Source of the DNA: Rhizobiaceae bacterium | GTDB lineage: Bacteria; Pseudomonadota; Alphaproteobacteria; Rhizobiales; Rhizobiaceae | DNA length: 64,000 bases | Assembly (NCBI GenBank): GCA_017644005.1 | Contig: JAEPMJ010000001.1 | Location: forward strand, 1,178,001-1,242,000 | Direction of reading: 5' to 3' | Shown here: positions 8,901-14,996 of the stretch, one piece after another | How the letters are laid out: every line of letters starts with the position of its first letter | How positions within the stretch are numbered: the stretch's first letter is position 1 | Notes under the pieces: model-generated | Databases searched by the model: none | What the model saw: the letters and a program-made list of their open reading frames with translations, nothing else | Told to the model about the DNA's origin: nothing | Position numbers and translations under genes: made by a program

Positions 8901-9866
8901 AGAATTGCGCTGTCGGTCGAAAAGAAAGGCGAGGCCCTGACCTTCGATTTCGCAGGTTCCAGCCCGCCCTGTACAGGACCAATGAACTCCGTGCTCGCGA
9001 CGACACTGTCGTCCGTCTATCTGGCGATGCGCCACATATTTCCGGATGTGCCGCTGTCAGCCGGCGCATTCGAGCCTTTGATCGTGAAAGAACCCGAAGG
9101 CACCTTCCTGCACGCGAAATATCCGCGACCCGTTTCCGGCTGCGCGGCGGAAGTCTCACAGCGCATCGCCGAAGCTGTGTTTTCGGCCATGGTGAAAGCG
9201 GTGCCGGACAAGGTGACCGCAGCGCCCGCGGGATCCAGCGGCAATTTCGGCCTGGGCGGACACGACCCCGAACGGGGACGCGACTTCGTGCTCTACCAGA
9301 TTTCCGGCGGCGGCTACGGCGGCAATGCAGGTCATGACGGGCTGTCCAACGGCTGCTCGACCATTGGCATTTCGAAATCGCCGCCGGTCGAGATCATGGA
9401 GCAGAACTACCCGGTGCTCTATCGCCGCTATGCGCTGCGCGACGGCTCGGGCGGGGCCGGCAAACAGCGCGGCGGGTTCGGGCTTGCCTATGAAGTCGAA
9501 CTCCTGCGCGGCATCGCGCGCGCGTCCTTCGTCATGGATCATGGCCGTTTCGGTCCGCAAGGCGCGCTTGGCGGGCTGGATGGCGGCGTGAACACCGTCA
9601 AGGTCTGGCGCGGCGGCAAGGCGCACATTCCTGAACATCTGTCGAAAGAACAGGACATCTCCATGCAGGCAGGTGACCGTGTCGAGGTCGGCACACCTGG
9701 CGGCGGCGGTTATGGCGACCCACTGGCGCGAAACGCGGACCTCGTGGCGCGCGACGTAGCGCTCGGCTACTATTCGACGGAACAGGCAGCGCAGCTTTTC
9801 GGTGTTGTGCTCGACGAGGCCGGTTGCGTGGATGAGGCTGCCACCGCGAAACGGCGTTCAGCCTGA
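5952..9866 (+). CDS. fused hydantoinase/oxoprolinase (HyuA-HyuB)
   Basis: ATP-dependent hydrolase of cyclic amides (5-oxoproline, N-methylhydantoin type) of 1304 aa. Residues 1 to about 686 are the HyuA/OplA half with the actin-like ATPase motif GIDVGGTFTD (15-24), TYDMGGTSTDVAL and FGGAGPLHA. Residues from about 728 are the HyuB half (LSVIEAGLQQVCDEMDLAFS, VNDPYLGGTHLMD, GGGYGDP near the end). In most rhizobia these are two genes; here they are joined by a roughly 40-residue linker rich in Pro, Arg and Gly encoded by a dispersed palindromic repeat. The exact substrate is unknown. The shared upstream operator suggests co-regulation with the molybdenum dehydrogenase operon. Confidence 0.88.
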   Translation: MDENSAPIGNYVVAGIDVGGTFTDLILVDSRAGRVKIAKTPTTIDNQANGVIAALEDAAIPAPEIDLIVHGTTTTTNAVLERRLAKTGMITTAGFRDVIELGRRTRPRPYGMTGVFTPIIPRNLRLEVAERMDAQGRVLTPLDEGAMRAAVQTLLNAGCETLVIHFLHAYANPAHELRAAEIAAEIWPNGHITTGHSLLSEAREFERGVTASVNAAVQPILKRYVERLRTELGGRGYARDFLMMNGNGGMISSALVSREAAKTVMSGPASGVMAAAHTGKRAGQLDLITYDMGGTSTDVALIRGAKPAVSNETEIEYAMPIHVPLVDVHTVGAGGGSIARIDDGGLIRVGPESAGAMPGPICYGRGGADPTITDANLVLGRLSPRKLLSVDNPVSKDAVEAVFAESIGRHIDMDGVEAAGAVLKIANLKMAGAVRMVSLARGLDPRDFALFAFGGAGPLHATALARELGIPKVLVPARPGITNALGCVVADLRHDFVRTLNRPLGALDQATIKAVLDEQKAEGVSLIESEAVKPKTVRAVHSADMQFIGQTHIINVPLPSAEVTIDELQALFEEAYFARFRVSLPEIRANLVNLNTSVIGEREAIDLALLIDAAGRAATLEEALDEHRQVWFAGAWYDTPVYAREKLPLNAVVEGPAILEQRDATTVLEPGDRATGDADGNLIVEVSPSPLRGGSRHEVKRGGAGHKSERTQKTPTLRADPAQKGEGKLDAITLSVIEAGLQQVCDEMDLAFSRAAFSPVIAEANDRSDGIYSAEDGSLIAQGLGGLPVFVGVMQYSTRTLIEMIADGRCLKPEPGDIYIVNDPYLGGTHLMDVRFAMPVWRDGKIWCWLSNTGHWPDIGGAVPGGFSASATAVEQEGLRLPPVKLFKRGELDPEIYAIITSNIRVADQRIGDIKAQAAALHVGAERLGALLDRYGDDTVTAAVAELRERAAARMRASIAEIKDGVYQGEAFVDSDGVVNEPLRIALSVEKKGEALTFDFAGSSPPCTGPMNSVLATTLSSVYLAMRHIFPDVPLSAGAFEPLIVKEPEGTFLHAKYPRPVSGCAAEVSQRIAEAVFSAMVKAVPDKVTAAPAGSSGNFGLGGHDPERGRDFVLYQISGGGYGGNAGHDGLSNGCSTIGISKSPPVEIMEQNYPVLYRRYALRDGSGGAGKQRGGFGLAYEVELLRGIARASFVMDHGRFGPQGALGGLDGGVNTVKVWRGGKAHIPEHLSKEQDISMQAGDRVEVGTPGGGGYGDPLARNADLVARDVALGYYSTEQAAQLFGVVLDEAGCVDEAATAKRRSA
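8011..8132. repeat. dispersed palindromic repeat forming the HyuA-HyuB linker
   Basis: The segment opens with the stem CCCTCCCC-CCTGC-GGGGAGGG and closes with ACCCTGCCC-AAAA-GGGCGAGGGT, both inverted repeats. Between them lies low-complexity DNA that reads through without a stop. It resembles intergenic mosaic palindromes of rhizobia and encodes roughly residues 687-727, which match neither flanking domain. Confidence 0.6.
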
Positions 9867-9876
9867 GCAAAGAAAA

Positions 9877-9894
9877 GCGCGGCCGGAGCCGCGC
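9877..9894 (-). terminator. terminator of the distal curlin gene
   Basis: Stem GCGCGGC-TCCG-GCCGCGC, followed on the minus strand by TTTTCTTTG. It sits 25 bp past the stop of the curlin gene and 10 bp past the convergent hyuAB stop, so it may serve both. Confidence 0.7.
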
Positions 9895-9918
9895 CTTGTT
9901 GGTGATGTGATTCGGTCA

Positions 9919-10323
9919 CTACCAGCCGAATTGCAGGGTGGCACATGTGCCACCGTCGCCGTTCTGCTGCACATGGCCGTTGGTGTTCTGCCCGAACTGG
10001 AACAGGCCGCAGGCATTGCCGTTGCCGTTCTGCTGAAGCGTGCCGGTGTGGCCGTTTCCTTCCTGATGCACGACGCCAAGATTGCCGGAACCGTTCTGAG
10101 CCAAGCCGGCGGAGTTGCCATGGCCATTCTGCTTGATGCCGCCATTCTTGATGCCATTGAAGAGGGCATACATGCCGAGGCCGAAGCGCATTGCCTTTTC
10201 CTGCTCGGCATCCGCCGGGGTGAGGTTGATCGAAACCTGGCCGGCCAGCGCCGGAACAGCAGTGAGCGAAGCGGTGCCGATCATTGCGGCGGCGAGTACT
10301 GCGGTAAGGGTCTTGCGGGTCAT
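9919..10323 (-). CDS. curlin repeat amyloid subunit (CsgA/CsgB-like)
   Basis: Secreted amyloid fibre subunit of 134 aa. A signal peptide covers residues 1-27 (ends VPALA). The mature part contains degenerate curlin repeats with the Gln-Asn ladder (IKQNGHGNSAGLAQNGSGN, LQQNGNGNACGLFQFGQN), about 18-22 residues apart. Two Cys residues near the C terminus (NACGLF, GGTCATL) are unusual for E. coli CsgA but seen in alphaproteobacterial curlins. It lies downstream of csgH and a second curlin gene, all on the minus strand. Which is the major subunit and which the nucleator cannot be decided from sequence. Confidence 0.85.
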   Translation of the reverse strand: MTRKTLTAVLAAAMIGTASLTAVPALAGQVSINLTPADAEQEKAMRFGLGMYALFNGIKNGGIKQNGHGNSAGLAQNGSGNLGVVHQEGNGHTGTLQQNGNGNACGLFQFGQNTNGHVQQNGDGGTCATLQFGW

Positions 10324-10459
10324 TGTCTCTCTCCTCTGAGTTTTGCTGCGGCTTTGTCTGTTGTGCCGATGGACGCACTTTTGCAGCCGCCCGCTGAACC
10401 CTGCCGGAACCCGTCATTCAGAAAGCGTTCATTGACAGAGAGCGCCGCAGAACGAGAAA

Positions 10460-10481
10460 GGGCCCCGGAAATCCGGGGCCC
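10460..10481 (-). terminator. terminator after csgH
   Basis: Strong hairpin GGGCCCCGG-ATTT-CCGGGGCCC, followed on the minus strand by TTTCTCGTTCT, located 26 bp beyond the csgH stop. It suggests that the distal curlin gene (start 10323) has its own promoter. Confidence 0.7.
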
Positions 10482-10507
10482 CTCCAATGTCGCCTGAGAG
10501 CCGGCGG

Positions 10508-10900
10508 TCAGATCGAACCGCCGATACGCTCGCTGCATTTCAGCGTCTCGCCATCGGCCTCTACTTCCAGGCTCGCGTCGTAAGAAGCGCCGTAGCCGCC
10601 GACCATGACACGGCCAAGCGTGACTTCCTCACCGGCCTGGGCCGAGAAGGCACCGCCCTGGCGGATATTAGTGTTTCCGCCGCCCCCGGCGCTGGTGATC
10701 TGAAGCTTGTAGCTGCCGCTCACGGCGACGTCGGCGACAAACACACCATCGAGCGAGATCATCGAACCATTCTGGGTCGTCCTGATTTCGCAACCGTTGG
10801 CAGTATCCTCGCCGTTGGTCGCGGCATAAGCGGCTCCAGCGATCGCGACACCGATCATGGCGGGCGCAACGCGGCTGATTAGTCTGGATTTGGCAAACAT
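10508..10900 (-). CDS. csgH: curli assembly chaperone CsgH
   Basis: Periplasmic protein of 130 aa with a signal peptide (residues 1-26). The mature part is a small beta-sandwich with the family pattern YKLQITSAGGGGNTNIRQGG and SAQAGEEVTLGRVMVGG. CsgH is the alphaproteobacterial counterpart of CsgC; it prevents premature amyloid formation of curlin in the periplasm. Cys residues near positions 37 and 122 could form a disulfide. Its position between two curlin genes supports the call. Secretion genes csgE, csgF and csgG are not in the window. Confidence 0.8.
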   Translation of the reverse strand: MFAKSRLISRVAPAMIGVAIAGAAYAATNGEDTANGCEIRTTQNGSMISLDGVFVADVAVSGSYKLQITSAGGGGNTNIRQGGAFSAQAGEEVTLGRVMVGGYGASYDASLEVEADGETLKCSERIGGSI

Positions 10901-10930
10901 GACGTCAATCTCCTTGCTGGCGGCGGCGGA

Positions 10931-10962
10931 CCGGCCAAGGGGTTTTCGTCCCCTCGGCCGGC
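10931..10962 (-). terminator. intercistronic hairpin between curlin and csgH
   Basis: GGCCGGCCGAGGGG-ACGAAAA-CCCCTTGGCC(GG) stem on the minus strand with one mismatch, 32 bp after the proximal curlin stop and 31 bp before csgH. It has no long U-run, so it may attenuate transcription or stabilise the very abundant curlin mRNA. Confidence 0.5.
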
Positions 10963-10993
10963 CAACCGCATGGATGGTCTGTTGCGTTCAGCC

Positions 10994-11428
10994 TTACGGG
11001 CAGGCCTGGACGAAAGCCGCGACGTTGCCGCTGCCGTTCTGGGAGACGCTGGCGTCGCAGCCATTGCCGACCTGTACACCGGCGGCGACGTTGCCATTGC
11101 CGTCCTGCGTCAGCACCGAGGTGTGGTTGGCGCCGAACTGACCAACGCCCGCGGCGTTGCCGTTGCCGGCCTGCCAGGTGTCGGAAGAGTTGTTGAAGCC
11201 GTGCTGGCCGGTTGCGGCGGTGTTGCCGTTGCCATACTGCTTGCTGATCGTCGTGTTCCAGACGCCGTCCTGGTAGACGCCGATGGTGTTGGCGACGCCA
11301 ACCTGTTCGCCGCCTGCGCCGTTGCCGAAACCGTACTGTTCGATGAACACGCTGTTGGCCATTGCCGGGGCGGATGCGCCCATGATGGCGGCGACGATTG
11401 CGGATGCGATGATGAGCTTGCGGGTCAT
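10994..11428 (-). CDS. curlin repeat amyloid subunit (CsgA-like)
   Basis: Secreted protein of 144 aa with a signal peptide (residues 1-24, ends PAMA) and a run of curlin repeats with regularly spaced Gln and Asn (IEQYGFGNGAGGEQVGVAN, ISKQYGNGNTAATGQHGFNN, GVGQFGANHTSVLTQDGNGN). A strong AGGAGAGAGAG ribosome site precedes the ATG. First gene of the three-gene curli cluster. The repeats start right after the signal peptide with no long N22-like export region. The C-terminal CDASVSQNGSGNVAAFVQACP ends with a Cys. Confidence 0.87.
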   Translation of the reverse strand: MTRKLIIASAIVAAIMGASAPAMANSVFIEQYGFGNGAGGEQVGVANTIGVYQDGVWNTTISKQYGNGNTAATGQHGFNNSSDTWQAGNGNAAGVGQFGANHTSVLTQDGNGNVAAGVQVGNGCDASVSQNGSGNVAAFVQACP

Positions 11429-11586
11429 TCTCTCTCTCCTCTGAAAGTCCCTGCGGGTTGTCCGCGTTGACGGGGAAAGAGGTAGAATCAGGTCGCGGAA
11501 CGACGGCTGAACCGGCCGTTCAGAATTCGTTCACCCGGCAAAAATGTCGCCGGATCAACGCTTTAAGCTCAGAAATTTTTTACAAA

Positions 11587-12036
11587 CTATCCGATCCGCG
11601 CGAGCAGTCTGAGCAGCGTCGCCGTTTCGCGCTGGGTCAGCGGCTTGGTCGTCTCGTCGGTGATGTTTCCCGCATCTTCCAGCAAGGATCCAACGAGCGA
11701 GGCGCCTTGCGACGACAGGTCGACTACAACCCGGCGGCGGTCAGATTCGTGCTCCGACAGCTGCACGAGGCCGCGCGCGCGCAGCCGGTCGATGACGCCC
11801 TTCACGGTCGCGGCATCCATGGCGACAAGTTGGCCGAGCTGGTTCTGAGAGGTTTGTCCGACCTCCCACAACCGCGCCAGCACCGCGAACTGCGGCGGCG
11901 TCAGGTCGGGTATGTGCCGGGCAAAGATAGCCAGGTGGCGCTGGTTCGCCCTGCGCAGCAGAAAGCCGACCTGCTCGTCAAGGCGATAGGGCTCGCCCTC
12001 CGCCGCCGGCTTCTTTTGTGTCGCGGAATCGCTCAC
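11587..12036 (-). CDS. MarR-family transcriptional regulator
   Basis: Winged-helix regulator of 149 aa. The GTG at 12036 (VSDSATQKK) overlaps the stop of the upstream gene in a GTGA arrangement, so it is translationally coupled; the longer reading frame to 12108 lies inside that gene. The recognition region MDAATVKGVIDRLRARGLV and wing HESDRRRVVVDLS are typical. As last gene of the dehydrogenase/UPF0280 operon it probably senses the pathway's aromatic or heterocyclic substrate; operator not identified. Confidence 0.85.
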   Translation of the reverse strand: MSDSATQKKPAAEGEPYRLDEQVGFLLRRANQRHLAIFARHIPDLTPPQFAVLARLWEVGQTSQNQLGQLVAMDAATVKGVIDRLRARGLVQLSEHESDRRRVVVDLSSQGASLVGSLLEDAGNITDETTKPLTQRETATLLRLLARIG

Positions 12037-12617
12037 CGCAGCCCGTCCTCGCCCTTCACCTGCCAGGCTTCCAGCCCGCCCATACGCGAGTGGATGCGCG
12101 GACCGCACGCCATGGCGAGACAGAACAGGATTTCATCGGGACGCGGGCCGTCCGGCGCGGTGACGGTGATCGCGTCGAAATGGGAGCGAACATAGGCGGC
12201 ATTGGTGTGGCCAAGCGGCACGTCGAGGGAAGAGCCAAACGCGCCAACCTTCATCGCCGACGGCACGATCGCCTTGGACGAGCCGAGCTTTTCGCGCATC
12301 GCATAACCGCCCGGCACATGCCACAGCGCGCCATGTTCGATCTCGCCGGCCGAGCCGACAATGGCGCCCTTGCCGTAACCGTCAATCATCGAGGGATCGC
12401 CCCCCAACGCCGAGATCAGGCGTTCGGTCAGAAGCGCGCCGAGCGGCTTGAGGTCATCCATCGCCGGCTGCAGATCGGGTTCGTGGCGGCCGACAAAAGG
12501 GTTGCCGACAAGCGCCATGGCAGCCGCTCGGCGGCGTGGTTCGGCTGCCACCGGACCGCCATCGTGCAAAATCTCCTCGGACAGGACCGCGATCTTGCGG
12601 ATTGGAAATTCAGGCAT
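12033..12617 (-). CDS. amino acid synthesis family protein (DUF1185)
   Basis: Protein of 194 aa of the Amino_synth/DUF1185 family, whose members are found in clusters for cyclic amide and heterocycle metabolism; no reaction is firmly assigned to them. Conserved stretches seen here include MALVGNPFVGRHEPDL, GGDPSMIDGYGKGAIVG, HGALWHVPGG and SFD-like RSHFDAITVTAPDGPR. It overlaps the UPF0280 gene by 8 bp and MarR by 4 bp, indicating one tightly coupled operon. Function not assigned. Confidence 0.8.
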   Translation of the reverse strand: MPEFPIRKIAVLSEEILHDGGPVAAEPRRRAAAMALVGNPFVGRHEPDLQPAMDDLKPLGALLTERLISALGGDPSMIDGYGKGAIVGSAGEIEHGALWHVPGGYAMREKLGSSKAIVPSAMKVGAFGSSLDVPLGHTNAAYVRSHFDAITVTAPDGPRPDEILFCLAMACGPRIHSRMGGLEAWQVKGEDGLR

Positions 12618-13467
12618 GTTCCCCCACCAGTTGCCGCTGCTCTTCCGAGCAGATCAGTTTTTCGCCATTGAGTGCCAACGCCGCGGCATGAATCAAGCCG
12701 CGGTGCCGAAAATCCTCCGCGACGAGAAGGCCATTCGAAAGTGCGTCATGCGCCTCGACCTCCGTCAGCTTGCCGACCGCGACGGTGACCGGTCGTTCGC
12801 CAAGGTCGGTGTCTGGCTGCAATTCGCATGCCGGGCGGCGGCGGATCGCAGGGTGGCCCGGCAGATCGACGGCATTGGCAATCAGCGTGGCCGCCACATC
12901 GGCTTCAGCCGCCGACGCTGCCAGTACCGTGACAGCATCTGCGATCCCCAACGAGAATGACCGCCCGCGCCAGCCGGACGTGGCGACGCCGCGAACCGGC
13001 AAGGCCGCGTCGATGACGATTCGATCTCCGAAGCCGCCGTCGCCGCTCGCGATGCCGAGCCGCATACCCGCGCCGGGCGTCAGGAAGATCGCGCTATCGC
13101 CGCCATTGTTCACATAGGCGCGCTCAAGCGCGCGGCCCTCGATGAGCGCGGCAAGAACCTCGTCGGCAACGCCGCCGGCCACCGCAGCCATCGGCGTTAC
13201 GAAGCTCTGTACATGCGGCTCCACAGCTCGCGCCATGCGCCGCGCCACCCGTCCTCGAAACTGGAAATGCGGGCGAAACTCGCTGCGTATATCTGACAGT
13301 TCCGTAACCAGCTCTTCCAGCACGGTCGAAAACCGGTCGGCCGCCTGGCGATAGGCGCGTTCGCGTTCGTCGGTCGGTCCGAACGCCTGAACGATCAGGT
13401 CGATCGGCCCATGGTTCATGTGCAGCCGGCGGCGGTCCGGCAGCATGGCGATCTGCGGACCGCTCAT
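12610..13467 (-). CDS. UPF0280 family protein (ApbE-like)
   Basis: Protein of 285 aa of the UPF0280 family, distantly related to ApbE flavin transferases. The stretch VTPMAAVAGGVADEVL (about residues 90-105), YVNNGGDSAIFL and RGVATSGWRGRSFSLGIADAVTVLA match family landmarks (the T-x-M-A-A-V-A-G-x-x-A-D motif and NNGGD). In ApbE proteins the matching regions bind FAD and metal; whether it transfers FMN to a partner is an inference. It overlaps the 6-hydroxynicotinate-reductase-like gene by 4 bp (ATGA), so the two products may act together. Confidence 0.82.
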   Translation of the reverse strand: MSGPQIAMLPDRRRLHMNHGPIDLIVQAFGPTDERERAYRQAADRFSTVLEELVTELSDIRSEFRPHFQFRGRVARRMARAVEPHVQSFVTPMAAVAGGVADEVLAALIEGRALERAYVNNGGDSAIFLTPGAGMRLGIASGDGGFGDRIVIDAALPVRGVATSGWRGRSFSLGIADAVTVLAASAAEADVAATLIANAVDLPGHPAIRRRPACELQPDTDLGERPVTVAVGKLTEVEAHDALSNGLLVAEDFRHRGLIHAAALALNGEKLICSEEQRQLVGEHA

Positions 13468-14996
13468 TTGCGTTCGGTCCGCTGCGTAGGGACACGCGGC
13501 GTGGGCTGGCCCTTGCCCGCGACAGCCAGCCGCCGGTCATTGTAATATTCGCCGCCCTTTTCCAGCACGTCGGGCACGGAACGGATCGCGCCCTCGTAAC
13601 CGCCGAGCGCGACATAGTCGTCGCGGCGCAGCGTGAACTCGATGGGGGCAACGAGCGCGGGCGTGGGCACATATCCGAAGGCATTGTCGGGCAGACGCGC
13701 GACATCGACCATGAGCGTGATGCCGCCTCCCGGCCAGACATAGACAGGCGCGCCACCGCAGGTGACATAAGTCTGCAACCCCTGCACGGATCGGGTGAGA
13801 TTGACCGGATTTTCCGTCACTCCGGCACGCAGAGAACCGCCCGCGCCACCCATGAAAAGCACGGTGCAGAGCGCCGGCTCGCAATTGTCCTCGATCAGAT
13901 CGACCGATTTCTTCAGCTTTTCGGGGAAGGGGCGCGCAACGGGTTTCAGGTCGTCGTCCAGCTCGTAATAGGCGAACTGCTCGCCCGTCGTGGACACCAT
14001 GAGCATCGAGAGGCCCGGCCGCGCACCCTTTTTCGAATTCCACTCACCGAGGATCTCCAGCGGGTCGGTCAGTGTGGTGCCACCCCAGCCGAGGCCGGGT
14101 TCGGCGACCTTGAAATAGCGGCCGGGCGTGGAGCGGCGGCCGTTGATCCTGATGCCGGTGTCTTCCCAGCCAAGCACCTTGCCTGCCTGATGTTCCGACA
14201 CCACACCGGTGATGTGGTCGTCGACCACCACAACCTCGTCGACCAGCCCGCGCCACTGGGTGGCGAACATGCCGATGGTGGCCGAGCCGCAGCCGACGCG
14301 CATGCGGCTCTCGACGGCACCGTCGATGACGGGCGCAGCACCTGCCTGCACGATGACGGTGGAGCCGCCATCGATGCTGAGCTCCACCGCCTGCTTGTTG
14401 CACAGCGCCAGCAGCGTTTCGCAGGTAATGCGGCCCTCGGCCTTGGAGCCGCCCGTGAGGTGCCGCACACCGCCGAGCGACAGCATCTGCGACCCGTATT
14501 CGGCCGTGGTGACGTGCCCGACGGGCTCGCCCCTGGCGCGCACCGTGGCCGCCTCGGGTCCCAGATGGCGGTCGGTGTCGATTTTCACCTTGGCGCCGCA
14601 ATAGGAGAAGATGCCCTCGGTGACGACAGTCACCAGATCGACGTCCTCGACCTCCTGGCTGACGATGAAAGGGGCCGGCTTGTAGTCGGGATAGGTGGTG
14701 CCGGCACCGATCGCGGTCACCGTGCGCGGCGCGGTGCTGACCGGGTTGCCGTCCCAGTTTTCACTGGCGCCTTCCATGAACGGCACCACCTCACCGTCGC
14801 TTTCCGCGACATGCTCAAGGATCACCAGCGGGTCGCAGCGCACAATCCTGCCACCGAAATTGCCGTAGCGGTCGCATGCGCCGGTGCGGCCCTCGGCAAT
14901 GTAGCACATGACCGGGCAGGCATCGCAGCGCAGTTTCTCACCGGCCTTCGCCGGGCCAGTTTCGGTAGTCTCGAAGCGTTCGGAGAGCTCGCTCAT
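13464..14996 (-). CDS. 6-hydroxynicotinate reductase-like iron-sulfur protein
   Basis: Protein of 510 aa resembling proteins annotated as 6-hydroxynicotinate reductase. The N terminus has a cysteine cluster CDACPVMCYIAEGRTGACDR (residues 24-43) suited to an Fe-S cluster. Further landmarks are GIFSYCGAKVKIDTDRHLG, VGCGSATIGMFA and LFMGGAGGSLRAGVTENP. In anaerobic nicotinate fermentation this enzyme reduces 6-hydroxynicotinate; in this aerobic-type organism the real substrate may differ. The context (molybdenum hydroxylase subunits upstream, UPF0280 downstream, nicotinamidase divergent) supports a role in N-heterocycle ring reduction. Confidence in family is moderate, in substrate low. Confidence 0.6.
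   Translation of the reverse strand: MSELSERFETTETGPAKAGEKLRCDACPVMCYIAEGRTGACDRYGNFGGRIVRCDPLVILEHVAESDGEVVPFMEGASENWDGNPVSTAPRTVTAIGAGTTYPDYKPAPFIVSQEVEDVDLVTVVTEGIFSYCGAKVKIDTDRHLGPEAATVRARGEPVGHVTTAEYGSQMLSLGGVRHLTGGSKAEGRITCETLLALCNKQAVELSIDGGSTVIVQAGAAPVIDGAVESRMRVGCGSATIGMFATQWRGLVDEVVVVDDHITGVVSEHQAGKVLGWEDTGIRINGRRSTPGRYFKVAEPGLGWGGTTLTDPLEILGEWNSKKGARPGLSMLMVSTTGEQFAYYELDDDLKPVARPFPEKLKKSVDLIEDNCEPALCTVLFMGGAGGSLRAGVTENPVNLTRSVQGLQTYVTCGGAPVYVWPGGGITLMVDVARLPDNAFGYVPTPALVAPIEFTLRRDDYVALGGYEGAIRSVPDVLEKGGEYYNDRRLAVAGKGQPTPRVPTQRTERK

Noticed and set aside
9930-11330. Regular GNGN-type repeats that could suggest a CRISPR array or tandem repeat
   Set aside because: They encode curlin amyloid repeats within signal-peptide-bearing genes; no constant direct repeats with unique spacers exist.
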